Positions 1-12,311 are shown, counted from the first letter of the stretch. The stretch is DNA of 64,000 nt from Arbacia lixula (GCA_963669155.1 OZ022585.1:6774843-6838842), one strand, 5' to 3'. Translations and numbers: made by a program. The notes: generated from the letters alone by a model not told the origin.

Positions 1-13
1 AATATATACATAT

Positions 14-50
14 AAAGAGAGAAAGAGAGAGAGAGAGAGGGGGGGGGGGG
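14..50. repeat. GA microsatellite followed by a G run
   Basis: A GA-dinucleotide tract runs directly into about a dozen G residues. It is a simple repeat with no coding content. Confidence 0.85.
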
Positions 51-59
51 TAGGGGGCA

Positions 60-240
60 GTATACACTGCTTAAGTACAACTAAAGAGGATAATTGTTCT
101 CAAAACAGAAGATATGGAATACAGCAATAAGGACAACATTGTTAGCATTTGAATGTCAACCAAAGGAAGCCAAAGCCCGTCTAAATGCCAAACATGACAT
201 TATTTTGTATTTTTACATACAAGACAGCATTCTTATAAAT
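60..240. repeat. Diverged duplicate of 6020-6230
   Basis: This segment matches 6020-6230 in the same orientation. Shared blocks include an ACAACTAAAG start, a TTGTTCTCAAAA block, an AACATGACATTATTTTGTAT block and an ACATACAA block. Both copies follow a GA-rich tract. It is probably an old cluster-spacer duplicate and has no coding signal. Confidence 0.65.
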
Positions 241-1655
241 TTATGTACACAGTGACAAGATGGCTTAATTAAAAATTAAAACGCTTTCAAGAACGTGAAA
301 TGTGTAATTTTCTATAGCATTTCTTTATTATTTCCCTTACTTCAGTATCACATTTTATATCATGTATGAAAATACAAACAAATTGATAAAATATTAAGAT
401 TTATTCATTTAAAAGTGTATACAAATATTGATATACTCCTTGCCTCATAAAGGAAACTGTCATCACAATGTGGGATTGAGTTTCATATTATTCAACAAAG
501 TCCATGTTTCTAAATGAATTAAGGTCAGATTGCAATTGTGAATTATGTGAACAGTGCCGACGCTTTACCAAACTCCAATCATCTACCTATTTATAAAAGG
601 AAAGAGGACAAATTATTGCATGCATTGTTAATCATAATAAGAAATAAGATACGACCCAATTTGGTACCTTGAGGAACTCTTGCATTTTTATTTGTTCATT
701 CGCATTTAGCATTTAGCATTTAGAATCCATGATATGGGTTGAAGGAGATTATGGCATTCCTTATGTGCAATTACTGAGTTTGACATGGTGGCAGCGGTGG
801 GATGTGAAGCTAACGTATATTTGAATTGATTTGTCAAATAATAGAGACAGGTAGTGAACTGAGGTTGATATCATCATGATGTACAAGAACTGCATTGTAG
901 GCCTGCACCAATCTGCTGAAAACGTATCACAAGAAAGGCATTACTTTGAGTTAAATAAAAATAGATGGGAGAAGTAGTAGTAAAACCTGTATGCTAATTA
1001 CTGGCAGCCATTTTGGATTTTTTATAAGTTGACTGCCATGATATACTATCAGCGCAAATTACAAATCAAACTTTGCATAACAGATTTTCCCCCAAATGAT
1101 ATTACAGACAACATTGCATTGTTGGATTATTCCAGCATTTTTAATACGCAAATTAGCAGCAGCCATTTTGGATTTCCTAGTCAAGCATATATTGATGTTA
1201 TATGATGTGTAAATAAGTATATGTGACAGGAAAACAACATTGAAACAATTCTGAATACTTTGTTCCAGTGGATAGACATGGAAGCATGTGATTCCAGGTA
1301 TTAATACTCAATAATTAGGTAAGCCATCTTGAATTTTACAATGAAGTGATGGTCGTATACATAAACAAATGTCATAAATGACATCCTTGACCCAAAATAC
1401 TGTAGAAAAGTGGTAGTTTTTTTTTTCGTTTTAGCCCTTCTTAGATGAATTGAGCACTTAATAAAAAATATATGGGCATGTCTACAGTAATGGGGTACAT
1501 TTCTGTTACATTTACTGTGACATATGCATAATACTCTTAAATTCCATTTTTTTTTATCTCTTAAATAACCCAGCCAATAATAATAAAATATCAAAGAAAG
1601 GTATTGATTTGCACTTTACAAGGTTTTGTACGCTTCAGAAAATTTGCCCTGTACA
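241..1655. other. No gene seen
   Basis: AT-rich sequence without a convincing reading frame. The phrase CAGCCATTTTGGATTT occurs twice (near 1005 and 1160), suggesting a short local duplication. Confidence 0.5.
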
Positions 1656-1745
1656 ACTTTGCCATAGCATGTTGGTAACGGGACAGATGAGTTTTTAACA
1701 CACTTGTCTGTCCCGTTACCAACGTGATATGGCAAATTTGTAGAG
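1656..1745. repeat. Short hairpin (inverted repeat)
   Basis: Two arms of about 30 bp, centred on GGTAACGGGACAGA and its complement, are separated by about 20 bp and bounded by TTTGCCATA and TATGGCAAA. It is probably a tiny MITE remnant. No target duplication was recognised. Confidence 0.6.
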
Positions 1746-2059
1746 GCTTTGTTTAGAAATATATAATAAATGAACGTTCAGAGCAGGATTTTAGCTGAAT
1801 TATTTTGGAGGAAGTTATTTCAACATTCTGTCATATTTTGGAGGTGCAAGGTGGTCATCATTTCAAATGATTCAGTTGTGCCAAAAAAATAACTCTTTAC
1901 TGTAGACAAACCCATATGCATATTAGCTAATTATGCTAATTACAAAGCTAAATGGTAAGTCCACGTTTACTAGATTTATTGTGTTCTTTTAGTGCTCGTT
2001 TTGTTGTATGCTTTAACTTTCGTCTCTCCAGAGGGTCTGTTCCTCCATCTCCTCATGCC

Positions 2060-3145
2060 CTATATTCTTTTGAAGGTGTTTTTTTGTGTTTCATCTTTTA
2101 ATGATATCTCACTTGATTTTACATCTACATCTGTCTTTGGACTGTCGTTACATTTATTTTCATTCTGTATGTTTTCAACACAATTATATTTGGGCACTCT
2201 CCTAATGGCAGAACAGAAACACCAAAACATTGCTATAATAGATACAGACACAACAAGTCCAATTGTGTAAACCAGATGTATATGACCCATATCATCTATT
2301 CGATCAGTTGCAGCTTCTTCTGGATGAATGTCTTGAGATCGTATGAAAGGTGCATCTGATGAAATAGCTTGTGTTGAAATGCTTTCTGAGCCATCTGTGT
2401 TCATATGACTGTCATCTTCACTATTTTGGTATTGTTTAAGCACACCTTGTGAAGGGTACCAAATAAAATCATTGCATGCATGCCTTTTAGTTGGCCTCAC
2501 ATAGTTTGTAGTACAACACATGACAGGCTTGTTTTTCCTGGCAATTAATGTTTGCTTGAAATGAGTTCTATTTTGTGTTACATGAGTCAAATGAGGCATT
2601 TTTATTAAGGTTTGATAACAATCAAAGAAACCAAAGTAGTTTCCAAGTGGTGCTGTACATTCTATGTTAGTCCACTCCTTGTCCATCTCTTGTGCAGTGT
2701 TTCTAAAATGGCAGGATGCTCTACCAGGTGCATATATAACGGTGAGACCGATTCTTTGGGTGAGATCTCGCACAAATGTACCATTCTTGTAGATGCTGCA
2801 TATATATGTTCCACCATCACTTCTTGTCACAAGTTTTATTTGAAACAGTATCAAGTACATTTCTGTTTCAGTTTCCTCACGTTCAGTGACATTGAATCGG
2901 CCTAATTGATCATCACTAAGACCAGCATTTGAGATATTGCCATTGATGTAGAATGGTAGGCGATTAGCCACCTGAATTTGAATGTGGCGTCCACTTACTT
3001 GACATGCTTTATCATAACAAAATCTCATATTTGCATCTTGTCCCTCATGAAATGCATAGAATCTTGTTTCACGTATTGGTGTGATGAGTGACAGGAGTAC
3101 CCACAAATGAATATATAGTTTGAATTGTTTGTGCTGTACATCCAT
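2060..3145 (-). CDS. A1: class A Ig-superfamily membrane protein
   Basis: A predicted type I membrane protein of 361 residues in one exon. The start is the ATG at 3145, because the residues after it form a hydrophobic signal peptide; an in-frame ATG 13 codons upstream lacks one. A V-like domain (about residues 30-140) has cysteines in both expected strands and ends in an F-strand DGGTYIC motif. A cysteine-rich C-like domain follows (about 145-230, with a CTAPLG motif), then a Thr/Ser/acid stalk, a membrane helix (about 290-312) and a roughly 50-residue polar tail with one tyrosine and no recognisable SH2 motif. The order and the ECTAP/CYQ motifs match A3 and A5, but overall it is the most divergent intact class A member. 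Ligand and role are unknown. Confidence 0.75.
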   Translation of the reverse strand: MDVQHKQFKLYIHLWVLLSLITPIRETRFYAFHEGQDANMRFCYDKACQVSGRHIQIQVANRLPFYINGNISNAGLSDDQLGRFNVTEREETETEMYLILFQIKLVTRSDGGTYICSIYKNGTFVRDLTQRIGLTVIYAPGRASCHFRNTAQEMDKEWTNIECTAPLGNYFGFFDCYQTLIKMPHLTHVTQNRTHFKQTLIARKNKPVMCCTTNYVRPTKRHACNDFIWYPSQGVLKQYQNSEDDSHMNTDGSESISTQAISSDAPFIRSQDIHPEEAATDRIDDMGHIHLVYTIGLVVSVSIIAMFWCFCSAIRRVPKYNCVENIQNENKCNDSPKTDVDVKSSEISLKDETQKNTFKRI

Positions 3146-3184
3146 ATTGCTATATGGAATTGATAATTGAGAATGATAACACAA

Positions 3185-4320
3185 TGATCACAATCATATA
3201 TATGACATTTAAACATCAGTAGAAGTAATTACTAAGTGTATAATATAACTTTGATACTTTTGTTATCTTGAAAGTAATTGGTGGGAGAATACTGTAGCAC
3301 ACTTCTGACATTGATGATATGTTTTCAGAACTCTTTGCCTCCAACTGAGGCGTAGGTAGATTGTCCTCATAAGTTATCAGCGAGTATCAGAATTGGCTAT
3401 AATACTCTTATCCCCTGCATTTCTGACATTCCTTTTAATGATAATGTGTGAAACTCCCGTTCTTCCAAAATATTATTTGACGCAATAAATGTAGATGGAA
3501 GTTACCATTAACATGCTTGTATCCTGGTATATTGCTGGATGATCACTACATGCTAAAAGAGTACTGTATTCATTAGGGCCTAGTTCAGTCTAAAAGATGT
3601 CTAGAAGAATCAGGATTGAAGTGCTCCCATGAATGTTTCTGTTACTAATCAGACTGCTGTTCTACTGTTGCTGACTTGAAACCACGAGCTCTGTATCCTT
3701 ATTGCAGCAGCCAGATATTCAGACCGTCTCAAAGCTTTGTTCACACTGTTTCCCTGCTGTTTGTGGTGTTGCTGAGTACGAATTCCAGTTGACAGATCCT
3801 GGTGAATTATTGCATCAGCATTCCCAGGTTGCCTCCAAGAGGAGAGGATCTGTAGTTTAAAGAAGCAGTTCAAACCAAAATATGTATTTATTTGTTTAAC
3901 CTCCTAATAAATCTTTCCGCCAAAATACAACATTAAAACTTTGTGCATTGCATGAACACATAATGACTTGATCTAAATCAGACAATATCTAGCTTGTGCA
4001 TTGCATGAACCGGTATGGTGTTGATTTGATTTAGATCAGGCAATATCTAGCTTGTGCATTGTATGAACGTGTATAGCGTTGCATTGATTTAGATCATGCA
4101 AGGTTTAATTGAACTCCACTCGTCCTAGCAAAAAGCAATAAACTCATGGTACCTTTCAAATATTTAATGTAATTTTTGCTTCCATTTCTTCAGATGTGGT
4201 AAAATATATTTGATAATATACTCTCTGTATGATATGTAAGTATTTTGAGATTGTTAATGCAAAATATTAAGAGATAAATTATTGAACAGAGAGATAAGAA
4301 TGGTGGGTGTATGTAAGTGT
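3185..4320. other. No gene seen; presumed upstream region of A1
   Basis: No supported gene. Between about 3950 and 4110 a motif of roughly 65 bp (CTTGTGCATTGCATGAAC with TTTAGATCA and CAATATCTAG) is repeated about three times. The remainder shows nothing recognisable. Confidence 0.45.
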
Positions 4321-4390
4321 GGGAGAGAGAGAGAGAGAGAGAGGGAAAACATGATTGAGAGAGAGAGAGAAAATAGAGAATGAGAGGGGG
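4321..4390. repeat. GA-rich microsatellite
   Basis: Two interrupted GA tracts separated by a few bases, ending in a G run. Confidence 0.8.
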
Positions 4391-4610
4391 GTAGCTTAGC
4401 TACTTGGCTGTGAGGTAGTGGACACAAACCAGTGTGTTAAAAACCATGTCTGGTAAGACGTACTATGGCATGTCCTAATGACACCATAGCTCCTCTGGCT
4501 TCTTCCTCTTTCCCTTGAGGATGGGATTAGGGCATAGTCTGTGTTACCAGACATAGTTGTTGACAGAGTGGGTTGTGCCCATGCACCTCACAGCCTAGTA
4601 CCTAGGCTAG
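4391..4610. repeat. Foldback (hairpin) MITE, older copy
   Basis: An imperfect inverted repeat of about 220 bp. The left arm carries AGCTACTTGGCTGTGAGG and ATGTCTGGTAA; the right arm carries their complements (TTACCAGACAT, CCTCACAGCC, TAGGCTA). The same element occurs, better preserved, at 7889-8113. No open frame. Superfamily not determined. Confidence 0.65.
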
Positions 4611-4611
4611 G

Positions 4612-4759
4612 GAGAGGAGAGAAAGGGATAGAGAGAGAGGGGGGAGGGGGGGGGGGAGGGAGACAGAGAGACAATGAGAAATAGAAAGTGTAGAGTATGT
4701 GTGAGAGAGATGAGATACTTGATGAGAAAAATATGAGAATGAGAAAGATTTGTTTAGCC

Positions 4760-4826
<67 letters not shown>
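4612..4826. repeat. GA/G-rich simple repeats
   Basis: Interrupted GA and G tracts at 4612-4690 and a long nearly pure GA run at about 4760-4826. Serine/leucine-rich or arginine/glutamate-rich frames through it are artefacts of the repeat. Confidence 0.85.
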
Positions 4827-4827
<1 letters not shown>

Positions 4828-4834
4828 CTTTTAA

Positions 4835-5198
4835 AGGGCATATACTGTACTGGGAAGGCAAAAAAGCCTTCAAAATGTAATTGTTACAATCTTCTTGCCA
4901 ATGGTCTTAAATTCATGTATTGTCTATTTTAGAAGCTTGCTGAAAGTTATTTACCCTCAAATGATCCACATTTGGAGTAATGAGTGATTAAATCACAAAT
5001 CCTCAAAATGTTCGGGCCAAACATTTTGAGGATTTAATCATTAATCATTAATTACTCCATATGTGGATCATTTGAGGGCAAATAACTTTCAGCAAGCTTC
5101 TAAAATGGACAATACATGAATTTAAGACCATTGGCAAGAAGATTGCTAACAATTACATTTTGAAGGCTTTTTTGCCTTCCCAGTACAGTATATGCCCT
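4835..5198. mobile_element. TTAA-flanked foldback element (piggyBac-like MITE)
   Basis: The element is almost one perfect palindrome: two arms of about 180 bp meet near 5015 with hardly any spacer. It starts AGGGCATATACTG, ends with the complement, and TTAA directly abuts both ends (4831-4834 and 5199-5202), as in piggyBac insertions. No transposase is present, so it is non-autonomous. A fragment of its centre (AATCCTCAAAATGTTCGG) reappears near 61087. Confidence 0.75.
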
Positions 5199-5202
5199 TT
5201 AA

Positions 5203-5739
5203 GGGGGACAATACATGAATAGAGCAATGGGCAAAAGAAACAATAAATCAAACTTACATTACATGGGCCACACAGCTTGCAAACTCTGTTTAACCCTCAA
5301 GTTGTACAACGCAGAGATAGAAGAGCAGATAATCACCATCCTCTAAGAAGTAATTGAACATGCTTCCACTGACGTACTTAAAATCTATGAAATCATGAAT
5401 GTGAATTAGTAAAGCAATGCTTTATATGTGGATGGCTCAGAGAGATGGGACAGACACCTCTCCTGATGGCTCTTATAGTTTCCAGCCTTGTGGGGCTTCT
5501 GTATTTATATTATGTAGAAATCAATAAACTGTATGATCATTTTTCCCGGGTAAAGCTGTACCACGTGATCATTTACTAGTTAGTGATTGACATTTTATGT
5601 ATATTCCAAACATTGCACCTGTCATACTATCAAATTATATATGCTAACTGTGCAGAGTTCAAAGTATGACTTATAATCTTGAGCACAAAATATGTTTGTA
5701 TTTCAAGGCACTTAAAGTATGATCATCAAATTTGTTCAT
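5203..5739. other. No gene seen
   Basis: No supported frame. A short stretch at 5205-5220 repeats an internal piece of the neighbouring foldback element (GGACAATACATGAAT), perhaps from an older insertion. Confidence 0.4.
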
Positions 5740-6230
5740 ATTTTACTTTTGAGATATGCACTTGTGTGTGCCTCAGATTTCTTGATATTAACACAGCATT
5801 GTGCTATATGTATACCGGGGTAAGATATCTAATGTTGATAAACTTATCTCTTTAATTTAACTCTACTGATTGACCAGGAGGTGTATTTATTGAATCCTTT
5901 TTTTTGTTCTACTCTGTGCTTATGTTATTTGTTTCTTTCACTCTGATATTGATGTAGTGCACCAAGAAAGAGCTAGCGAGGGAGGGGACAGCAATATAGA
6001 GATATGAAGAGAGAGAGAGAGAGAGAGCACAACTAAAGGGGACATTTGTTCTCAAAATTAAAGAAACAAAGAAGGAATACATTAAATGTGACATCACAGT
6101 CAGCATTCAATGACAACCCAAGGAAACCCAAAACCCCTTTCCTTACTACCACACTGAAACATGACATTATTTTGTATTTGTACATACAATGCAGCATGGC
6201 TACAAAACCATGATATTAATGACTATGCAA
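5740..6230. repeat. Decayed copy of the cluster spacer
   Basis: It resembles the spacers at 10.2-10.9, 26.5-27.2, 35.7-36.4 and 36.5-37.1 kb. In order come a CACAGC block, a TTTGTTCTACTCTGT block, an AAGAAAGAGCTA block and a GA tract (about 6009-6028). The pyrimidine tract of the other copies is absent, and the end matches 60-240. Confidence 0.45.
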
Positions 6231-6744
6231 AGACTGCAAAAATTACAAAAGTTATGCAAGACTTTTTCACATAATGTAGTATCTTTTATTTGATGTGAAA
6301 GCACATTTGATGTAGTTCTCATAACATATTTTAATTTCAGTGACCAAATTAGTAATACATGACTTTTCTTCGGTATTTTTTGAAAGAAATGTTTTTTTTA
6401 TACATAATGTAGCAATAATACAGGAGATATGATGAAAATGATAGTAGATGACAGTCAAGAGCAGATATCGATGTTTCTTTCAAATATATACATAACAAAG
6501 TAAAACAATACTTACAACCTTAAGAAGTAAACAGAAATGGTCAAATAATTATCAAAATTACATTTATAACACATTTTGTGCTTTTATGAAGTCTTCCGTG
6601 TATGAAGGTACAACAAATCACAAGCCAAAAACACAGATTATGTCGCTAAGAACCATGCACCACAAATACACCTTCGAAATAAAGTTTACTGTACCAATTG
6701 ATGTACAAAAAAATATGCAATTTATTATGACCCTTATATAAAAG

Positions 6745-7880
6745 GCATAGTTTACCCTGAAGATAAATTGGTTTCAATGAAAGCAGAAACATGATAGAAA
6801 CATATAAGTGAAGGTTTGCCGAAAATCTGACAAAGGATAAGAAAGTTATGATCTTTTGAAATGTCAATTTTCTCATGTCATGTGCGAGGTGCTCTCCAAT
6901 ATGTTGTGTGCGATATAATGACATAAATTGCTCTTTTTTCTCTTTCTGACGACGGAATTATGTTTTGTTCATGGAAGGATGTGTATGAAAACATATTTAT
7001 TATGTTGTATCAAATCATGGACCTATCATGGATGGACTGCGCTCGGATAGACTTCCTTTGATCTATGAGGTCCACCGCCTCATAAAAATCCAAGACATTC
7101 AGGTGTTTTAAACAACTAGCTGTATTTCTAATTAGGTAGTGCCTTCCTCTGAATAACAAAAGAAAATCTGTTTTGAGAAGTATGCCAACCGTTCAGCCTT
7201 CGCTGGGAGCTCGTTGCTGATCTTTTTACACACACTGTGAATTAGTTTGGGGGTAAGCGAAGGGAAATTTTGAAAAAATTGTAGAAAGAATTGGGTCCGT
7301 AACTTTTTCGGACACCTCCGCACACGAAATTGAGGTTGTTTCCATGAAAGATGAAACACTCAATAAACGATTTACAAGATATTTTTAAGGAAATATGATT
7401 TGGAAATGTGTGATATGGAGGCATTTCTCTGGCATGTTTTCTACAGTATTCTCATTTTATCACAAAAACGAAGCAACAATATAATCTGAAATTCACAGAA
7501 TCGTATCTTTATAAGATGTAATACTACTGCACATGCACTTCAGTTCATGTAGTGGTTCTTAAATCTTCTGCGCATACAGAATATATATTCCTCAAAATGC
7601 ATCCTACATTATGTCATGCTTGTTTGGCGGCGGATCTCCCTCGATCAAAGAGCCAAACGCGTAAACTATTCCATTGTGACATCAATGCACACGACTGCTG
7701 TAGGAATAAATTACACTTCGTGCTGACTCTATTCCTTACACCTCTCTGATCAAATGCACAGGTAAAGGATGCATATCTTGTCAAGAAAATGCAAATAAAA
7801 AAAACTGTACACAACATATGGGAGAGCACCTTGCATGTGACATCACAAAATCAAAACTTTATAAGATACTTTTCTTATCC
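6745..7880. repeat. Decayed long-TIR element related to 53357-53853
   Basis: The first about 180 bp match the left arm of the element at 53.4 kb (TTGGTTTCAATGAAA, GTGAAGGTTTG, GTGCGAGGTGCTCTCC). The last about 135 bp match its right arm (ACACAACATATGGGAGAGC, AAAATCAAAACTTT). The interior of about 800 bp is unique here. Either this is a longer relative of the short element or a copy with a later insertion. No transposase frame seen. Confidence 0.55.
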
Positions 7881-7888
7881 TTTGATAG

Positions 7889-8113
7889 CCTAGTTACTAG
7901 GCTGAGGAGTGCATGGTCACAACCGAGTCTGTTAGCAACTATGTCTGGTAATACAGACTAGGCCCTAATCCCTCTGACTGCCCTGGATCCTCAGTGGGCG
8001 AAAAAAAGATGATCCAGGGCAGTCAGAGTGATCAGGGGGCCTATAGTCTGTATTACCAGACATAGTTGTTAACAGATTCAGTTGTGACCATGCACTCCTC
8101 AGCCTTGTAATTA
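7889..8113. repeat. Foldback (hairpin) MITE, better preserved copy
   Basis: The arms of about 105 bp include CTAGTTACTAGGCTGAGG, TGCATGGTCACAAC, TATGTCTGGTAATACAGACT and GATCCAGGGCAGTCAGAG with complements on the right, separated by a short spacer. It belongs to the same family as 4391-4610 and abuts the right arm of the decayed element before it. No coding frame. Confidence 0.75.
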
Positions 8114-8734
8114 GTATCTTTTATGTGTCTGCTGGTGTTTGTGATGCATGCTACTGTGAACTGAGATTATCTGGTACAGTGGGGTATCAAACTCTGTGTT
8201 TCAAGCTATTGTCTTGAAAGGATGATCAGGCTAATTTATGATTGTGCATCTGGCGAGATGGAGGGAGCAGAGATGTGTGTTGCATTGTTTCTACAGGACA
8301 TCTGGTTCTGTTTCCGACTGATCTGTATAGTGAGGATGATGGACCAAATTAATGTGTTATGAGTAATTTCCAGAGTATGTCAGTTATGCATCGAGGCAAT
8401 GTCCTGATATGTTAAAATCATTGGCCTCGTAAGCACCCATGAGCTCATGATGTGCCATCAAGTATATGTTTATGAGTTGCCATCTTCTACTTTTAACAAC
8501 GGTTCATAAATGAGAAAGAAGAGCAATTGGGAAAAAAGCATTTCAATTGGACACCTCTTCTTAAATTGATTTCAAAAATGTCTTTGTGCATACTATTCTC
8601 TATTTCACTGACAGGATAATATCCAGATATTTCTAACAATTTGTTCGCTATTTATGTTCCATGTAGCATATGAGGATTGTAACAGTAGAGCTCGGCTAAA
8701 ACATTCAAAAAAGTATGTAGCTTGTTTGCTGGTA

Positions 8735-9602
8735 CAGGGAAACCCCGTTATAACGAGCACGGGTATAGCGAGAACCCTGCTATTACGAGGACATTTCTTG
8801 GGTCCCGATTTTTCTTCCATAGACCTCTGTGCATTCTGTTTTTATATAACGAGATCGGCTATAGCGAAATTTCTGCTATAGCGAGGCAAATTCCCAGCCC
8901 AAGAATAAAGAAAAAGAAAGGAAATTGACTCCGTTATTACGAGAACTCCCTTCAGCCACGCCGCCCAGCGAGGGAAATGCAACAACAGCATAGGCAATTT
9001 TCTTCGCGCCGTTAAACGCTGATCACACACACACCGTTCAAGAATCCACACACACACACACAACCACACATGCATATGTCCACATTACATGCGTGCGGTA
9101 CTGCCAGAGCCGTATCTCTATACGGCTCTAGGTACTGCACGCCCCCGCGCGCAACAATCAACACAGTCCCGCTCACGCACTTACATGGCAGAAGCCTCTA
9201 AACACGTGTGACACTGCGCGTGTACGGCCGCGGCCGCGCATGCATGCAGATAGTGTTCAATGATCATTCATTGCTAACAGTCATGACGGCAGGCGCGGCT
9301 GGGTAACTGGGCCTCCCCGCTGCTTCATTTGTCGGTAAACGGAGGTGTTGGAAGTGTCATTTATTTACATTTTCAACTGTGCTGTTAGATATTTTAGTGA
9401 ATTTTAAGGTCATGAATTCAGTTTAGAATGCTTGCAAAGCCATTTATATTACAGTCCTAACGGTAAATATGTTATTGTTTGTATAGTCCTATAGATGCAT
9501 TTGTTTCTGTATGTTTTGATCATGTACTGATATAGCGAGCAATCGGCTATAGCGAGGAAAAAGTGTGGGTCCCGCCCCCCTCGTTATAACGGGGTTTCCC
9601 TG
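8735..9602. mobile_element. pogo/Tigger-like non-autonomous DNA transposon
   Basis: Perfect terminal inverted repeats of 23 bp begin CAGGGAAACCCCGTTATAAC; TA abuts both ends (8733-8734, 9603-9604). Further TATAGCGAG/TATTACGAG blocks are repeated inside each end. These are hallmarks of the pogo/Tigger group within Tc1-mariner. The element is more GC-rich than its surroundings, about 868 bp long, and has no transposase frame. The duplicate locus near 25828 has the uninterrupted site. Confidence 0.88.
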
Positions 9603-9604
9603 TA

Positions 9605-12311
9605 TGTTTAAGAGTAGCCATTTGCAAGTATCAATGAAATTCCATACAAAAGAGACAAAGAAGTACGACAGAAAATGGGAAATATAGCGATAGAGAGATA
9701 CATTTGTTGTGAAGAAAATGAATGAACAATGAAGCATACTTACATGGGCCACACAATTAGCATACTCCGGGAAACACTTAAGTTGCACAGCACTGAGATG
9801 AAAGAGCAATTAACCCTTTGTGTGCCAGACAAACTGCTTTTATTCACAAGTGGCACCTAAGGATTAATACCATCTTTAAACTTAAGAAGATCCATAAACA
9901 TCATCAAAATGAATCAGCAGAGCACTCCTTCATGAATAGCTCCTTTGTCTCCTGCACCACTGGTCTACTGTGGGTGTATTTGACAAACTTGACAAACTTG
10001 ATTTCATAATTCCCGCTTAAAATGAGATTGTAGATAATTTAGTTAATGGTTAACTTCATATCGTGTTATCAGAAAACAGAAAACAAAAAATTATGACTCA
10101 CATGACTCAAGCCATACTGTATGTTTGGATTTCACAGGTCTCAAAGTACAAATAGATGACTTGTTCATATTTTCATTTTAGGGTACCATGTAATAGCATA
10201 TACTCAATACTCAGCATTACTTGAGATTGACACAGCTTTGCCCAGTATTAAAAAAAGCCCCACATATTTCACGTTATCTGTAGTTAATTCTGCAGACCAG
10301 ATGGTTTATAAACAATATAAAATTATTGTTTTGTTCTTCTCTGTTAATGTGCAATTTCTCACTTACAGTCTAATATTTTTATAACACTGGCCAATTGAAT
10401 AACATTCTTGCTCAATAAGTTCTGCATTTAAGAAAGAAACTTTAAGCATGCACCCAGTAGGAAGGAAAGCATGCTCCATCCTGCAAATGAATGAAAAACA
10501 AGTACTGCATTGTTGTGGGAACTGTCATTACTGCTCTTAACTTGTTTACCCATCTATTTTGAGCTCCCCCTCCTCTCTCTCTCTTTCTCTCTCTCTTTCT
10601 TTCTTTTCTCTTTCTATCTTTCTGTCCCTCATTATCTTTCTCTCTTTCTTTCTCTCCCTTCTCTACCCCTTTCTCTCTTTCCACTGACACTCTCCTGTTG
10701 TTTTTGCACTTTCTGCTATGTTATGTTTATGACAATCCTATTGTAAAGCTCTGTCATAATATGTAAGCATTGTACATTGATGTTACTCATCAAGAAAGAG
10801 CTACAGAGAGAAAAAAAAAAAGATACTTGAAGAGAAAAAGAGAGGTAGAGAGAAGGAGAGATGAAGTAAACAAAGGGGATGTGTTTGAAAAAAAAACTTT
10901 ATTTCATAATTACTGCCTAAAATGATATTGTAGATAATCTAAATGATTAACTTGATATCATGCTCTCAGATAACAGGCTAACTGTATGATTATGACTTTC
11001 ATGTCTTCGAAAGAATAATGAATTTAATATTCTGTCATTGCAAAGTAAAAATAAAAAGTGACTAATAATTTAACCCACCTTCAAAACAAGATTAGTGAAC
11101 ATTGTTTTATTAGTAGATACATATATTTGCATGTGCTTCCATCTAAGTAAATAAAGGATATACACTAGAAATGGTAATCGTCTTTGTGTATAGGTGTCAC
11201 CTATACTTGATCACTATTACTATTTTCAATTACTGAAATGAAACTGTGCATCATACATGTGAATTAAACATATACTGTACAAAATGAAATATTATTACTG
11301 TACTGGTTCTTTTGTGCATTTCAATTTACATTCATTTACATGTATATAGGACAATACTAGTAAAATGTTATTCCTTTGATTTCTGGCTGCAACATAAATC
11401 AGAAGACAGTAAGTGGGAGAAGTTGCTAGCCTGGCATATCTAGCTCAACAGTAGTATATTTTGTCTACTTCATATTTTACTTCACAATTTTTTATTCATA
11501 ACGAGAAGGAATTTGAATTTTGTCTTTCTATGCATCTCTTTGAAAATGCATTAAGCATTTTACAAGGACAAGTTATACAAATTCAAACATAATTATGAAC
11601 ATAATGTAACCAAATGATTAAAACAAATGAGAAAAGAGCATATATATTTATGCTAAACAAGTTGAAGTAAGCACAGTGGCTGCTCATGATAAAACAAAAT
11701 GCTATATGATATAATGATATAACAGTCAACTTAGAATAATATTGAATATACACATATATATTTTTTTCGCATTTATGAGCCATTCTGCCGTAAGTATGAG
11801 CCTCTTAAACAGGGCAGCAGTTGTTACAAGTGTTTTTTTAAGCATTTAATCTATCAGAATTGCAATAAAGTTTACTCTTTTTCCATGCACACTCTATGAT
11901 ATTCTGAGAACACATTCACAAATTTTAATGAGTAGAAGTCACATTTCTTGACAAAAAGTACACATGTAATAACTTTATTTTACAGGAACAATTCATACAA
12001 TTCAGTTCAGATGATATAACACATGTTTGATGAGCCTACATGTACATCTAGATCTAGCACAATACCTTGAACAATAAAAAATATTATGGAAATCTTCATC
12101 AAATAATTTCTTTTTCCAGCTGCTCACGATTGTTTTAAAGTGTTGCTATTTCTATTGGCAATGACAAGTCCCCCACCAACAAATTTAACTTTGCATCTGA
12201 TATAATATATTTTTTGTATTCCTATTTTTCGGCAAATATTGTCACCATGTTTGTGTCCTATAATGAGCACATATTAGTCTTAGAAGTGGAGTCACAAGGT
12301 ATTTTTTTTTA
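9605..12311. other. Intergenic part of duplication copy 1
   Basis: No gene seen. It includes a pyrimidine tract (10560-10690), a purine tract (10795-10870) and long stretches near-identical to 25830-28505. A plus-strand TTTATT at about 11971 reads AATAAA on the minus strand and is preserved in copies 2 and 3, so it is a candidate poly(A) signal for B1. Confidence 0.55.
10560..10875. repeat. Paired pyrimidine/purine tracts in the cluster spacer
   Basis: A CT-rich tract of about 130 bp is followed after about 100 bp by a GA-rich tract. The arrangement recurs at 26830-27145, 35985-36300 and 36745-37060. Paired Y/R tracts can form hairpins or triplexes; a function is not shown. Confidence 0.7.
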
